This document shows, in pieces, positions 27,917-41,442 of a stretch of DNA of 55,606 nucleotides. Location: positions 1-55,606 of the forward strand of contig NZ_JACIJM010000015.1 of assembly GCF_014199395.1 (NCBI RefSeq). Direction: 5' to 3'. Positions within the stretch are counted from its first letter, which is position 1; each line of letters begins with the position of its first letter. Origin of the DNA: Yoonia ponticola. Its GTDB lineage: Bacteria > Pseudomonadota > Alphaproteobacteria > Rhodobacterales > Rhodobacteraceae. The translations under genes were made by a program, and so were the position numbers. Below the pieces are notes generated by a model, which saw only the letters and a program-made list of their open reading frames with translations, was not told where the DNA came from and did not search any database.

Positions 27917-28534
27917 TTAGCAGTCCGGTGGTAGCAGTCCGAGGCCGCGTAGGTAGATGCCGATGCCTGTTTCTAGCAGGTCTTCGGGGGGAAAGGGACT
28001 TTTGGTGCCGGGCGATCCGCGCGAGAACAGTTCAACAACACCGTGTGACAGCGCCCAGATATGCGCCGAGAACATCTGCGGCGGTGGGCGGCGGTCTGCG
28101 GGGATGTGCTGGCTGAGGTCGGCGGCGGCTTTTTCAATGACGCCCAAGGCGCGTGTCGCGGAAGCGTTCAGGGCTGGATTGCGCTGGATCGAGATACCGG
28201 ATTCGAACATCGCGACGTAATGGCCGGGGAATTTGTTGGCGAAGGCGAGATAAGCGCGGCCGGTTTTCAGAAACGCAGTTAATGCTGACGGCTGGCCACC
28301 ATCGTAGGCGTGTTCCATCAGGTCGCCAAAAATGTCGTAGCCTTGATGGGCGGCTTCGGCGATCAGGTCTTCGCGGCCTGCAAAGTGGCGGTAGACGGCG
28401 GCGGGTGTGACACCTGCCTCGCGTGCAGCCTCGGAGAGCGAAAACCCTGTCGGTCCTTTGGCCTCGATCAGCGTGAGACAGCTTTTGACCAATGCCTCGC
28501 GTAGATTGCCGTGGTGGTAGCCTTGCTTAGCCAT
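27917..28534 (-). CDS. TetR-family transcriptional regulator
   Basis: The start at 28534 gives [16 protein letters not shown], the common TetR opening; a longer frame to 28600 overlaps ppk2 further and adds unlikely residues. The 205-residue protein has a helix-turn-helix ([30 protein letters not shown]) and a helical ligand domain. It overlaps the end of ppk2 by eight bases and is co-transcribed with it. The ligand and target are unknown; a TetR_C_33-like domain is possible from the F-x-x-H region. Confidence 0.87.
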   Translation of the reverse strand: MAKQGYHHGNLREALVKSCLTLIEAKGPTGFSLSEAAREAGVTPAAVYRHFAGREDLIAEAAHQGYDIFGDLMEHAYDGGQPSALTAFLKTGRAYLAFANKFPGHYVAMFESGISIQRNPALNASATRALGVIEKAAADLSQHIPADRRPPPQMFSAHIWALSHGVVELFSRGSPGTKSPFPPEDLLETGIGIYLRGLGLLPPDC

Positions 28535-29387
28535 GCCACAGGTCCGGTCCACCGGCGATTTTTTCGTCGATCTCTGGCAGGTTTTTATCTGGATAATCAA
28601 GGCCCTGCAAGACGGACTTAATCGCGTTCACGCGGGCGCGTTTTTTGTCGTCAGAGCGCACAACTGTCCACGGCGCATATTCTGTATGGGTCCGCTCAAG
28701 CGTCTCGTCGATAGCCGTCGTATAGGCGTCCCATTTCGCAAGACCCGCCACGTCGATCCACGACAATTTCCATTGTTTCAGGGGATCGTTTTCACGGTCG
28801 AGAAAGCGTTTGAGCTGCGTTGCACGGCCCACATTAAGCCAGATTTTGAACAGTTTGATCCCGTCGTCGGCCAGCATTTTCTCGAAATCGCCAACTTGGT
28901 TAAACCAATGTGCGCGTTGCTCGGGCGTGCAAAAATCAAATACATGCTCGACGACAGCCCGATTATACCAGCTGCGGTCATAGAAAACCACTTCACCTTC
29001 GGTCGGCAAGTGACTGATATAGCGTTGAAAATACCATTGACCGGCTTCTGTTTCCGTGGGCTTTGGCAGGGCCACAACACGCGCGCTACGCGGGTTCAGG
29101 TTTTCGCGGAACCGCTTGATGGTGCCGCCTTTGCCAGCCGCGTCGCGGCCTTCAAACACGACCACAACCCGCTGGCCAGTTTCTTTGACCCAAGACTGCA
29201 TTTTCACCAGTTGGATTTGCAGCGCGTCGATCTCGTCTTCGTAATCGTCCTTATCCCATGCTTTTTCATAGGGATAATCAGGATTGATGATCTGCTTTTT
29301 ATTTGCGGATTCAATCAGGTCAACCACCTCTTTCGGGGCTTCGTTCTGAAAATAGGCACTGATCCCACCATCAAGCGGCTTGGACAT
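28527..29387 (-). CDS. ppk2: Polyphosphate kinase 2
   Basis: The 286-residue enzyme has Walker [19 protein letters not shown], Walker B-like [18 protein letters not shown] and a lid module [15 protein letters not shown], the class I PPK2 set. PPK2 enzymes move phosphate between polyphosphate and nucleoside diphosphates or monophosphates. One-domain length points to ADP or GDP phosphorylation. A TetR gene overlaps its stop, and AGGGAG (29394-29399 on the minus strand) precedes the ATG. Confidence 0.93.
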   Translation of the reverse strand: MSKPLDGGISAYFQNEAPKEVVDLIESANKKQIINPDYPYEKAWDKDDYEDEIDALQIQLVKMQSWVKETGQRVVVVFEGRDAAGKGGTIKRFRENLNPRSARVVALPKPTETEAGQWYFQRYISHLPTEGEVVFYDRSWYNRAVVEHVFDFCTPEQRAHWFNQVGDFEKMLADDGIKLFKIWLNVGRATQLKRFLDRENDPLKQWKLSWIDVAGLAKWDAYTTAIDETLERTHTEYAPWTVVRSDDKKRARVNAIKSVLQGLDYPDKNLPEIDEKIAGGPDLWHG

Positions 29388-29432
29388 GGTAAACTCCCTA
29401 AGAATTGCGCTTATTATGGCGATTTTAAGGGC

Positions 29433-30440
29433 TTAGCGCAATCCAGCCCGCGCAGCCGCACGGTTAATCGCATCAACTGCGGCTTGTGGGTCAGCATGGT
29501 GCGGCATGTGTCCGACGCCTTGCATGCTGGTCAGGCGCGCGCTGTCCACGATTTTGATGAACTCCGCAGGATGCACTTGCAGCGGCACGGTTTTATCTGC
29601 GGTGCCGTGAATGATCTCGATGGGCACGGTGATTTGCGGATAACGTGTCACCATATCAACGACATAGGGGCGCAGCGTGTTGACCTGACGCACATTGGCG
29701 CGGAACGTGGTTTGCCGCACGGCCAGCGGTGCGCCGATGTGTTCCGTGTAGCCTGCGGGGACCGGATCGGGGGAAAAAATGCCCTCGATTGCGCCTTCAA
29801 CGGTGCTGATGGGCACAAAGGCCGCGATCAGCGGGATTGTCACAGCCCCGCCTAAGACACTGCCATTCAACGTATAATACGCACCAAGCCCGTCGGGCCA
29901 CGGCATCAAAACGCCCGCAAAGGACACGATGCCGCTCGCGTTCACGGGCGCGTCTTCGGTCAGGCCGATGTCAGCCCATGCCATTGCGACGATCCCGCCA
30001 AAGCTGTGACCAGCCACAATCGGATCGGTGATACCAAGCTGCGTCGCGGCCTCGCGCAGCATCCGTGCTTGATCGGCGGGGGCATCGCCTGCGGTGGCAA
30101 ACGGGCCTTTGGCAACTTGCGGCACGCGGTCGGTGTAGCCCAATCCCGGGCGGTCAAAGGCGGTGACAGTGTAATCATCAGCCAGCCGGTCCACCAAATC
30201 AAAGGTGAAATCGCGCAGGTTGCCGCCAGCCCCGTGCAGCAACACAACATGCGGGCCGCTGCCTTTTTGCACGTAATGCACGCGCCCGCCTGTCACCTCG
30301 ACAAATTGCCCAACAGGGGGAAAAGCCGCCTCTGTCGCTTGGGTGCGCGAAGATGCGACACATCCGGCGAGCAAAGCCCCAAGGCCCAGCGCCAGTCCTG
30401 TGTATGATAATCCCTTAAGTGCCAATCTTATCAATGTCAT
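29433..30440 (-). CDS. Alpha/beta hydrolase, probable lipoprotein
   Basis: The 335-residue protein has a hydrophobic N-terminus with the lipobox LLAGC, then the alpha/beta fold with HGAGG oxyanion region and nucleophile motif GHSFGG. The late HMPHH provides the catalytic His. It should be an envelope-anchored serine hydrolase; substrate unknown. The gene begins 26 bases inside the end of metA and probably follows it in one transcript. Confidence 0.82.
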   Translation of the reverse strand: MTLIRLALKGLSYTGLALGLGALLAGCVASSRTQATEAAFPPVGQFVEVTGGRVHYVQKGSGPHVVLLHGAGGNLRDFTFDLVDRLADDYTVTAFDRPGLGYTDRVPQVAKGPFATAGDAPADQARMLREAATQLGITDPIVAGHSFGGIVAMAWADIGLTEDAPVNASGIVSFAGVLMPWPDGLGAYYTLNGSVLGGAVTIPLIAAFVPISTVEGAIEGIFSPDPVPAGYTEHIGAPLAVRQTTFRANVRQVNTLRPYVVDMVTRYPQITVPIEIIHGTADKTVPLQVHPAEFIKIVDSARLTSMQGVGHMPHHADPQAAVDAINRAAARAGLR

Positions 30441-31332
30441 AATGTGTTGTCTGATAGATCTCGTTGATCCAGTTCCCGTACAGCAAATGCGCGTGGCTGC
30501 GCCATTTGTTCAGCGGTGCTTGGGTCGGATCATCCCCCGGATAATAGTTTGTAGGCACATTGATCGGGGTGCCGTCGGCGACGTCGCGATCATATTCCTG
30601 TTTCAGCGTCCCACTGTCATATTCAAAGTGGTTAAATATATACAAAGCGCGATGTGCGGCGTCTTCAACCAAAGCGGGGCCAGAATCCGCACTGGTGATC
30701 AAAGTTTTTAGTCCCGACGCTGCGTCAATCTCGTCTTGGCGCATTTCGGTCCATCGGCTGACGGGGATCACGCAGTCGTCGGAAAAGCCGCGCAGGTAAT
30801 GCGAGGTGTGATCGCAGACCGAATGGCGGAAACAGCCGAACGCCTTGTGATCCAGCAGATGCTTTTTCACACCGTGGAAGTAGTTAATCATCGCCATGCC
30901 GCCCCAGCAGACGCCAAAAGTGGAATGCACGTTGGTCTGGGTCCACTCCATGACTTCGCACAGCTCGTCCCAGTAGGTAACGTCAGCAAAATCAAGGTGT
31001 TCGATCGGCGCGCCCGTGATAATCAGACCGTCGAATTTCTGGTCTTTGACGTCTTGGAAGGGTTGGTAGAACTCTTCCATATGTTCAGCCGCGGTGTTTT
31101 TGGTCTGGTGTTCAGACATGCGGATCAAGGTCAGTTCGATCTGCAAAGGCGTCGCCCCGATCAACCGCGCGAACTGGTTCTCGGTCTGGATTTTCTTGGG
31201 CATCAGGTTCAGCAAAGCAATCCGCAGCGGGCGGATGTCCTGATGACCAGCGGTATCCTCGTCAAGCACCATGACGCCTTCGCGGGTGAGCACGTTAAAG
31301 GCGGGCAGGGCGGCAGGTAGTTTAATCGGCAT
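30415..31332 (-). CDS. metAA: Homoserine O-acetyltransferase, MetA type
   Basis: The 305-residue enzyme has the glutamine amidotransferase-like fold, with nucleophile Cys142 in GVCWGG and FNHFEYD giving the catalytic His and Glu. Residue 111 ([11 protein letters not shown]) is Glu. In this family Glu111 is linked to acetyl-CoA use and Gly111 to succinyl-CoA, so it is probably an acetyltransferase despite the MetA fold. It makes the activated homoserine of methionine synthesis. GAGGA precedes the ATG. Confidence 0.93.
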   Translation of the reverse strand: MPIKLPAALPAFNVLTREGVMVLDEDTAGHQDIRPLRIALLNLMPKKIQTENQFARLIGATPLQIELTLIRMSEHQTKNTAAEHMEEFYQPFQDVKDQKFDGLIITGAPIEHLDFADVTYWDELCEVMEWTQTNVHSTFGVCWGGMAMINYFHGVKKHLLDHKAFGCFRHSVCDHTSHYLRGFSDDCVIPVSRWTEMRQDEIDAASGLKTLITSADSGPALVEDAAHRALYIFNHFEYDSGTLKQEYDRDVADGTPINVPTNYYPGDDPTQAPLNKWRSHAHLLYGNWINEIYQTTHYDIDKIGT

Positions 31333-31366
31333 AATGTTTCCTCACGGATGGATGGCAGAGATAGGC

Positions 31367-32233
31367 TTATGCCCTGCGCATCTCAAGGGCGTCGGCGATC
31401 ATGTCGACAAAACCCTCCGTATTGTGAACCTGCGTGACCGCCTCTTGTGGCACGGTGATGCCCCATTTGTCGGCCATCGCTTTGTAGCGCGGCTGACGGT
31501 GGGCCAGCGCCTTGGCAAAGGCCCAGCGGATGAAATCATCTGGATCAACCTTGTCCGGCGACGCATTGAATTCGGTCAAATAAGCCTGCCACGTGTGCAG
31601 CAAGAACACCGGATCATAGGACATCGGTTTCGGTTCTTTATCAAAACGGCGGATCAGTTCGGCGGTATGCGCGTCAGTGCCTTCGATCCAGACCATCAGC
31701 GTCTTTTCAGACAGATCCGTCAGGATCGGATCATTGGGATCATCCGCATCGACCCATTCACAGATTGACCCGCCTGTATCGCAGATAAAGTGCGGATATT
31801 GGTACAGATCGTGGCTGCGCTGGATAAAGTGGCCCGTGTCATATAGTGCCGCGATTTCAGCGGTTTGGAACTGGTCTTGGCGGCGCGTATATTCATCCCA
31901 CGGCAGACCGCCTTGCGCCTCGTCGCCGGGTTTGCCCAGATAGGACGACATCGGTTTGAGGTCGTCAAAAGAGATATTCGAGCCGATATAAATGCTGTCC
32001 GACCGCAGTAGATCGCGCAGGAACGGCACCTTCATCGCTTCGCGTTTGGCGTTATCGGCGATCAATTCGCCCATGTAGCGGGTGCCAATGCGGTAATCGA
32101 TAGAATAGTGAAACCAGTCGCCCTGATCGCGTAACATGTTGGACAGATAGGTTTTTCCAAGCCCTGACATCGCAAAGATGAGGACGCGCTTTTGCGGGGC
32201 GTTACGCCATTCGGCTGCAGTATTGTAGATCAT
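31367..32233 (-). CDS. P-loop ATPase of unknown role
   Basis: The 288-residue protein has a Walker A motif near the N-terminus, FAMSGLGKTYLSNML, preceded by a beta strand. ICDTGGSICEW near the middle may act as Walker B. No helicase, kinase or GTPase domain is evident. The cysteine- and tryptophan-rich middle (WVDADDPNDP) resembles conserved hypothetical ATPases of Rhodobacteraceae. It lies upstream of metA with 34 bases between them, in the same direction. A kinase-like activity is only a guess. Confidence 0.75.
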   Translation of the reverse strand: MIYNTAAEWRNAPQKRVLIFAMSGLGKTYLSNMLRDQGDWFHYSIDYRIGTRYMGELIADNAKREAMKVPFLRDLLRSDSIYIGSNISFDDLKPMSSYLGKPGDEAQGGLPWDEYTRRQDQFQTAEIAALYDTGHFIQRSHDLYQYPHFICDTGGSICEWVDADDPNDPILTDLSEKTLMVWIEGTDAHTAELIRRFDKEPKPMSYDPVFLLHTWQAYLTEFNASPDKVDPDDFIRWAFAKALAHRQPRYKAMADKWGITVPQEAVTQVHNTEGFVDMIADALEMRRA

Positions 32234-32289
32234 GGGCCGATGGATATGCGCGGATGCAGCAATGCGCTAGAGCAAATATGCGCGGCGGA

Positions 32290-32901
32290 TCAGCCCGCTG
32301 CCATCTCGGCCACATGCGCCCGCCATTTGCGCCGTAGCCAGATCACGCAATACAGCACCAGCAGGCCTGCAAAGATCACGCCAAAGAAGTTGCTCAGCAT
32401 GTCCGCGACCTGCGTCAGTTGTGACGCGAAGATATAGCCCAGCGACACATAGCCCAGCGTCCAGATCGCAGCGCCCACGACGGCCATTAGCGTGAACTTC
32501 ACCCAATGCATACCGCCCGCGCCACACAGGTAGCTGATATAAGGGCAGGTCGGGCTGAGGATCGTGTGGCTGAGCAGCACCGCGATATGGCCCTTGCTGT
32601 GCAGCATATGTTCGCTTTTCTCTAAGACTGGCACCAGTCGCGGCTTGGTCCGCATCCACGTGATAATCCTGCGCCCATAGCGCGATGCGATCAGATACGC
32701 CAACTGATCGCCGATCAGAAACGCGACAAAGGATACGGCAAAGACCTGCCAGAGTGCCAGATCTTCGGAGGCCGCAAACGCCCCGGACGTCAGCACCATC
32801 ATCGACGACGGCAGCGGAATCGCCAGACAGGCCAGCGAGACGACGCCAAACAACAACAGCAATCCGTAGTCGGGGATCAAGCCGATAATCAGGTCAGTCA
32901 T
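32290..32901 (-). CDS. DedA-family membrane protein
   Basis: The 203-residue protein has several membrane segments and the DedA/VTT pattern: an acidic-proline entry (LPSSMM) and SPTCPYISYLCGAGGM, with the arginine-rich loop SRYGRRI. DedA proteins scramble or flip undecaprenyl phosphate and other lipids in the inner membrane. Its ATG overlaps the stop of the upstream 119-residue gene (ATGA), so these two are coupled. Confidence 0.85.
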   Translation of the reverse strand: MTDLIIGLIPDYGLLLLFGVVSLACLAIPLPSSMMVLTSGAFAASEDLALWQVFAVSFVAFLIGDQLAYLIASRYGRRIITWMRTKPRLVPVLEKSEHMLHSKGHIAVLLSHTILSPTCPYISYLCGAGGMHWVKFTLMAVVGAAIWTLGYVSLGYIFASQLTQVADMLSNFFGVIFAGLLVLYCVIWLRRKWRAHVAEMAAG

Positions 32902-33257
32902 CGCGGATGATCCATCCGGAATGCAGAGGCCGCATCACGCACAATCTTGGTTAACTCATCCAAGGACAGATCATTCAATTCCGAGATTTCCGCCATCGTC
33001 ATGCCGCGCTGCGTCTCGGACGTCAGGCCCAGCACATCGGCCACCAAGCCGCGTGGCAGATCATAGGACATGACAACGTAGCGCGGGGTCATCCATGGTT
33101 TCAGCGCTTCATCCTGATTGATCGGATCGTGAAAATACAAAAATTCGGACAGAATACCAAACGTAAACCACAGCCCCGCCACACAAGCGATCACCAGCAC
33201 AGCCAACACCCCAAGGTGCTGCCGCAGGAAACCCCAAATCTGGTGACGGTGTGTCAT
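32898..33257 (-). CDS. Single-pass membrane protein of unknown function
   Basis: The 119-residue protein has one strong membrane helix (LGVLAVLVIACVAGLWFTFGIL) and a C-terminal region outside the membrane with LNDLSLDELTKIVRDAA. I recognise no family. Overlap with dedA by four bases points to a joint product or assembly partner. Confidence 0.65.
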   Translation of the reverse strand: MTHRHQIWGFLRQHLGVLAVLVIACVAGLWFTFGILSEFLYFHDPINQDEALKPWMTPRYVVMSYDLPRGLVADVLGLTSETQRGMTMAEISELNDLSLDELTKIVRDAASAFRMDHPR

Positions 33258-33340
33258 GGCGTGGTTATGATCGTAAACATATCCCTAAAGGCACAGGATT
33301 AACGGCCCACGTCAAGCATGACCCTGCCGCAAAACGACAA

Positions 33341-33366
33341 AGCGCCAGCCCCGAAAGGCTGGCGCT
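33341..33366 (-). terminator. Probable terminator of the DUF4394 gene
   Basis: AGCGCCAGCC (33341-33350) and GGCTGGCGCT (33357-33366) are perfect complements with a six-base loop. The minus strand continues TTTGTCGTTTT, a broken T run, so it most likely serves the DUF4394 gene that ends at 33420. Confidence 0.65.
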
Positions 33367-33419
33367 AGTCCGATGTTCACAGGCAAAGAACACGCCCACC
33401 GAAAATAACGTCGTTTGAC

Positions 33420-34220
33420 TTACATCGCAGTCATAAAGGTGATGTCGCGCAGGTTGCCCTCAACGCCCATCAACTCCCATGTGTCCTGCACGGTGCCGTC
33501 TTCTAGGGACACAGTATGCAGCGCACCGGGTGTTGCCAGATAGGCGGTGTTGTTGCCATCAGCGTCGGTAGCAATGTCAAAGGCGTAGCTGTCTTGTGCG
33601 TCCACGCCCAATTTGCCAATTGCGCCCAATGTGCCGTCGTTTGGTGACGTCTGCTGGATCACAGCCACGATTGTCGCATCAATATCGAACATCGCGGTGG
33701 ACTCGGGCTTGCCATAGGAATTGATGTAAGCGGCTGCGACGATATTCGGCTCTTCGCCACTGTGCATATCGGCGTCTTCATAAGCCAGCGATCCGTCTAC
33801 TGTGACGGCACCGGATTCAATATCAACGCGGTGGTTTGTGGTGCCCGACATAAAGCGCAGTTTGTCCGCTTGCGGGTTAAAGTCCACGATCACGGATGCG
33901 CCGTCTGCGATGGGCAGTTCGGTATCCATCGTGGACAATACGGTGGCTTCGCCTGTGGCGGGGTCAATCTCTACGATTTCAAACGCAGGTGTCACGCCGA
34001 TCAACTGACCTGTCGCTGGACGCAGGTCGATGCCCAAAAGGCGATCCACACCCGTCACATCCATTGTCGCCGTTGCTGTCGCAGAGCCGCTATCAATCAT
34101 CACCAGCGTTTTATCGCCAGTCAGGCCCACAGCCATGAGGCTTGCATGGCCGTCTGCCTGAGCAATAGATCCCGCAGCAATCAGTGCAACAGTCGTCATC
34201 AGTGTCGAAGTCTTACGCAT
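33420..34220 (-). CDS. Secreted DUF4394 protein
   Basis: The 266-residue protein has a signal peptide (MRKTSTLMTTVALIAAGSIAQA) and repeated beta units such as LLGIDLRPATGQLIGVT and FEIVEIDPATGEATVL, typical of DUF4394, a beta-propeller-like domain. It should be periplasmic or exported; function unknown. A near-perfect inverted repeat lies at 34242-34273 in front of the gene and TATAAT lies close to its start. Confidence 0.85.
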   Translation of the reverse strand: MRKTSTLMTTVALIAAGSIAQADGHASLMAVGLTGDKTLVMIDSGSATATATMDVTGVDRLLGIDLRPATGQLIGVTPAFEIVEIDPATGEATVLSTMDTELPIADGASVIVDFNPQADKLRFMSGTTNHRVDIESGAVTVDGSLAYEDADMHSGEEPNIVAAAYINSYGKPESTAMFDIDATIVAVIQQTSPNDGTLGAIGKLGVDAQDSYAFDIATDADGNNTAYLATPGALHTVSLEDGTVQDTWELMGVEGNLRDITFMTAM

Positions 34221-34241
34221 TTATTATACCCCTATTGGTTT

Positions 34242-34273
34242 CACATGACCCCCGATCTTGGTGGGGTCGTGTG
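34242..34273. promoter_or_regulatory. 11-bp inverted repeat between mnmA and the DUF4394 gene
   Basis: CACATGACCCC (34242-34252) and GGGGTCGTGTG (34263-34273) pair with one G-T position around ten bases. It is 22 bases from the DUF4394 start. It may be an operator of that gene or a hairpin at the end of mnmA, as both are on the minus strand. There is no T run. Confidence 0.5.
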
Positions 34274-34341
34274 AAGACACGTAGGGGCGCCTAAAAGAGT
34301 TTCAGCGGTGCGTAAATTTTTTCTTAAAATCTGAAAACGGC

Positions 34342-35481
34342 TTAATACCCGCGCCAAATCCAGCCGCCACCCAAGACGCGCGTGCCGTCCGGGTCGTAGA
34401 ACACACAAGCTTGGCCCGGTGACACGCCTTCTTCAGCGACCAGCAGTTCGACCTCGGCTTCGGTATCCGAGATCGGGCGCAGAATGGCGTCGATAGGGGG
34501 CTTGGTCGAGCGAACTTTGACCGCGATTGTACGCTCGCCGCCGGCAAGCAAGCCGTCGTCGCCCAGCCAGTTGATCTCGCGCAAAGGCACCTTGCGGGTC
34601 GCGAGCAAGTCCTTGGACCCCACGATCACATGCTTTTTGTCCACATCAAGCCGCACAACATACAGTGGATCAGCCAGACCGCCGATGCCAAGCCCGCGCC
34701 GCTGACCAATCGTGTAGTGGATTACGCCGCGATGCTGGCCCAGGACATTGCCGTCCACATCGACAATATCACCGGGTTCTGCCGCACCGGGGCGCAGTTT
34801 CTCGATCACCGCCGCGTAATTGCCGTTTGGCACAAAGCAGATATCTTGGCTGTCCGGCTTGTCCGCCACGCTGAGCCCGTATTTCGCAGCCAGCGCGCGG
34901 GTCTGCTCCTTGGACGTGTGATGGCCCAATGGGAAGCGCAGATAGTCCAACTGCTCTTTCGTGGTCGAGAACAGGAAATAGCTTTGGTCCTTGGTCGGAT
35001 CGCCAGCCGAATGTAATTCCGGACCCGAATCACCCACCATCCGCTGGATATAATGACCCGTCGCCATGCAATCGGCGTCCAAATCACGGGCTGTTTCCAA
35101 TAAATCTTTGAATTTCACACGCTCATTACACCGAATACACGGCACAGGCGTCGCCCCCGCAAGATAACTATCCGCGAATTCATCAATCACAGCTTCTTGG
35201 AATTTGTTCTCGTAATCGAGCACGTAATGCGGAAAGCCCATTTCCTCGGCCACGCGCCGCGCATCGTGAATATCACGGCCCGCACAACACGCGCCCTTTT
35301 TCGCCAAAGCAGCGCCGTGGTCATAAAGCTGTAGCGTCACACCGACCACATCGTAGCCTTCTTCATGCAACTTTGCGGCGACAACTGAACTGTCCACACC
35401 ACCGGACATAGCCACAACGACTCGGGTGTCGGCGGGTGACTTGGCAAATCCAAGAGAATTTATCGGCTGTTCCAAGGGCAT
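34342..35481 (-). CDS. mnmA: tRNA-specific 2-thiouridylase
   Basis: The 379-residue enzyme has the PP-loop motif SGGVDSS (26-32), then [11 protein letters not shown] and [10 protein letters not shown] with the two catalytic cysteines, and a C-terminal beta domain. It thiolates U34 of Glu, Gln and Lys tRNAs with sulfur from a relay and ATP. The N-terminus is slightly longer than in E. coli. It stands apart from its neighbours and has its own direction relative to sciP. Confidence 0.96.
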   Translation of the reverse strand: MPLEQPINSLGFAKSPADTRVVVAMSGGVDSSVVAAKLHEEGYDVVGVTLQLYDHGAALAKKGACCAGRDIHDARRVAEEMGFPHYVLDYENKFQEAVIDEFADSYLAGATPVPCIRCNERVKFKDLLETARDLDADCMATGHYIQRMVGDSGPELHSAGDPTKDQSYFLFSTTKEQLDYLRFPLGHHTSKEQTRALAAKYGLSVADKPDSQDICFVPNGNYAAVIEKLRPGAAEPGDIVDVDGNVLGQHRGVIHYTIGQRRGLGIGGLADPLYVVRLDVDKKHVIVGSKDLLATRKVPLREINWLGDDGLLAGGERTIAVKVRSTKPPIDAILRPISDTEAEVELLVAEEGVSPGQACVFYDPDGTRVLGGGWIWRGY

Positions 35482-35569
35482 ATGACACCAACGTTTTAAG
35501 GGCTTTCAGGGCGTTTCCAACAAATTTGCTGTAATTGCAAGCAACTCTCTTTGGGGCGGCTTACCGAAA

Positions 35570-35579
35570 CTTAAGTGGT
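35570..35579 (+). promoter_or_regulatory. CTTAAGTGGT motif upstream of sciP
   Basis: CTTAAGTGGT lies 46 bases before the sciP start, and an identical copy is at 35899-35908, 84 bases before ctrA and across the sciP stop. Each contains a TTAA half-site of CtrA but lacks the second half at the standard seven-base distance. Shared control of the two genes is an inference. Confidence 0.4.
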
Positions 35580-35624
35580 CTACGTCATATGTGCATCACA
35601 CAGTATATTGCAAAGGGAAGAGAG

Positions 35625-35903
35625 ATGTTTTTGCGAAAGATTGATGGACCACGGTCCGTAACACTACCCGACGGGTCCGTAATGACCCGCGCAGACCTGC
35701 CGCCAGTGGACACCCGACGCTGGGTCGCATCGCGTAAAGCGGCCGTTATCAAGGCGGTTGGGGCGGGGCTATTAACGCGGCCAGAGGCGTTGGAAATGTA
35801 TAGTCTATCGGACGAGGAATTCGCTGAATGGGAGAGCGCAGTTGCCGAACATGGCGAGGCCGCGTTGAAAACAACGGCTTTACAACGGTTCAGACAACCT
35901 TAA
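35625..35903 (+). CDS. sciP: CtrA inhibitor SciP (DUF1153)
   Basis: The start at 35625 follows GGGAAGAGAG; a longer frame adds 30 improbable residues. The 92-residue protein has the SciP pattern: DGSVMTRADLPPVDTRRWVASRKAAVIKAV, a helix-turn-helix-like region, then EALEMYSLSDEEFAEWE. SciP binds CtrA and blocks RNA polymerase recruitment at CtrA-controlled promoters in Caulobacter. Its gene lies 88 bases before ctrA, in the same direction. Confidence 0.9.
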   Translation: MFLRKIDGPRSVTLPDGSVMTRADLPPVDTRRWVASRKAAVIKAVGAGLLTRPEALEMYSLSDEEFAEWESAVAEHGEAALKTTALQRFRQP

Positions 35904-35991
35904 GTGGTGGCTTGAGTTTTTGATTATCGGTAACGCTGTGTTAACTATTATGGCGATAAGTTGTTGATACCAAGAAAAGCGGAGAAAAAAG

Positions 35992-36705
35992 ATGCGCGTA
36001 TTGCTGGTTGAAGATGACCCGACGACCTCAAAAAGCATCGAGTTGATGCTAACTCATGCCAATTTAAACGTTTATGCGACAGATCTCGGTGAAGAAGGGA
36101 TCGATCTCGCAAAATTATATGATTACGATTTGATCCTTTTAGACCTGAATTTGCCTGACATGAATGGCCACGAGGTATTGCGACAGTTACGCATGAGCAG
36201 GATTGATACACCAATCCTGATCCTCACAGGTGACGATAGTACCGAAGGTAAAATCAAAGGATTTGGATTTGGTGCAGATGATTATCTAACCAAACCATTC
36301 CACCGAGAAGAACTGATCGCACGCATTCATGCGATCATCCGCAGATCAAAAGGTCATGCGCAGTCGATCATCAAAACCGGACGCATTTCGGTTAACCTTG
36401 ATGCAAAGACTGTCGATGTGGGCGGCAACACCGTGCATCTGACGGGAAAAGAATATCAAATGCTGGAATTGTTGAGCCTGCGCAAAGGCACGACGCTGAC
36501 CAAAGAGATGTTCTTGAACCACCTGTATGGCGGTATGGACGAACCAGAGTTGAAAATCATCGATGTGTTCATCTGCAAGCTCCGTAAAAAGCTGAGCAAT
36601 GCTGCAAACGGCGAAAACAACATCGAAACGGTGTGGGGCCGTGGCTACGTGCTACGCGATCCTGAAATGGGCGTGAACGAAGAACGTCTCGCAATCGGCG
36701 CCTAA
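35992..36705 (+). CDS. ctrA: Response regulator CtrA
   Basis: The 237-residue protein has a receiver domain with phosphoacceptor Asp51 ([13 protein letters not shown]) and an OmpR-type DNA-binding domain with [26 protein letters not shown] and WGRGYVLRD. This is CtrA, which binds TTAA-N7-TTAA sites and controls cell-cycle, motility and gene-transfer genes in alphaproteobacteria. chpT, its phosphate donor, is in this window. GGAGAAAAAAG (35981-35991) precedes the ATG. Confidence 0.97.
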   Translation: MRVLLVEDDPTTSKSIELMLTHANLNVYATDLGEEGIDLAKLYDYDLILLDLNLPDMNGHEVLRQLRMSRIDTPILILTGDDSTEGKIKGFGFGADDYLTKPFHREELIARIHAIIRRSKGHAQSIIKTGRISVNLDAKTVDVGGNTVHLTGKEYQMLELLSLRKGTTLTKEMFLNHLYGGMDEPELKIIDVFICKLRKKLSNAANGENNIETVWGRGYVLRDPEMGVNEERLAIGA

Positions 36706-36789
36706 AGGCGCGGTTGTTTGCGAAGATTACTGTGGGCGACTGATCTGGCTCTAGACGCGCTAGGACGGTCGCCCTAAAACTTTGCTTAA

Positions 36790-41075
<4,286 letters not shown>

Positions 41076-41082
41076 CCGGTTT

Positions 41083-41117
41083 GTTCTAAAAAGTTCACGA
41101 ATGTTCTCATAAAGTTC
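41083..41117 (+). promoter_or_regulatory. Phased GTTC array, LexA-like box
   Basis: Four GTTC half-sites begin at 41083, 41093, 41103 and 41114. The last pair (GTTC-N7-GTTC) fits the alphaproteobacterial LexA box; the first two gaps are six bases. Spacing of 10, 10 and 11 bases puts all sites on one helix face. GAAC copies follow at 41141 and 41157. The small ORF at 41184 starts just downstream. Confidence 0.65.
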
Positions 41118-41183
41118 TTTACAGAAGGTTTCCAATATGGGAACAAAGTAGCAACAGAACAAACGAGCAACAGGAGCGTTCAG

Positions 41184-41306
41184 ATGGCCAAAGATATCAA
41201 ATCCGCACTGATCCGCAGCAGCGATACAATCATTTCTGACGCGCTTGGCGTTGCCGCTTTGTGTGTGATGCTTTTTGTCGGATTATCGCTGCCCGCGATG
41301 GTCTGA
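41184..41306 (+). CDS. Small 40-residue membrane protein downstream of the GTTC array
   Basis: A 40-codon frame follows CAGGAG (41171-41176) at eight-base distance. It starts MAKDIKSALIRSSDTI and ends in one hydrophobic segment (about residues 18-38). Nothing else fills this region, so I take it as a real micro-gene. Small inner-membrane proteins under SOS control are known in other bacteria (for example the division inhibitors SidA of Caulobacter), so a similar role is possible, but no sequence match to SidA is claimed. Confidence 0.6.
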   Translation: MAKDIKSALIRSSDTIISDALGVAALCVMLFVGLSLPAMV

Positions 41307-41442
41307 CCTGCCTGGGTTACATGTCCAGTTCACGTAAATTGCCTGTCCCACCTCGCGTTTACTGACTTGCCCGTCCCGTCCTATTTTGGGGGCTTTGCCT
41401 CTCCCTAAAGGATTTAGAGCCGGACATGTGATCCACCTCCTG
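41307..41442 (+). other. Untranslated, possibly structured region after the micro-gene
   Basis: No protein is evident. ACATGTCC (41323-41330) and GGACATGT (41422-41429) are complementary and about 90 bases apart, so a transcript could form a long hairpin. The minus-strand frame across it has poor composition. It could be a 3' UTR or small RNA ending at the terminator that follows. Confidence 0.35.

Noticed and set aside
28533..29855. 440-codon plus-strand frame
   Set aside because: It lies antisense to ppk2 and the hydrolase, which have clear family motifs; the frame is open because of GC-skewed codon use.
36734..36774. GGGCGAC/GTCGCCC pair after ctrA as terminator
   Set aside because: The arms are only seven bases with a 27-base loop and no T run, so I do not call it.
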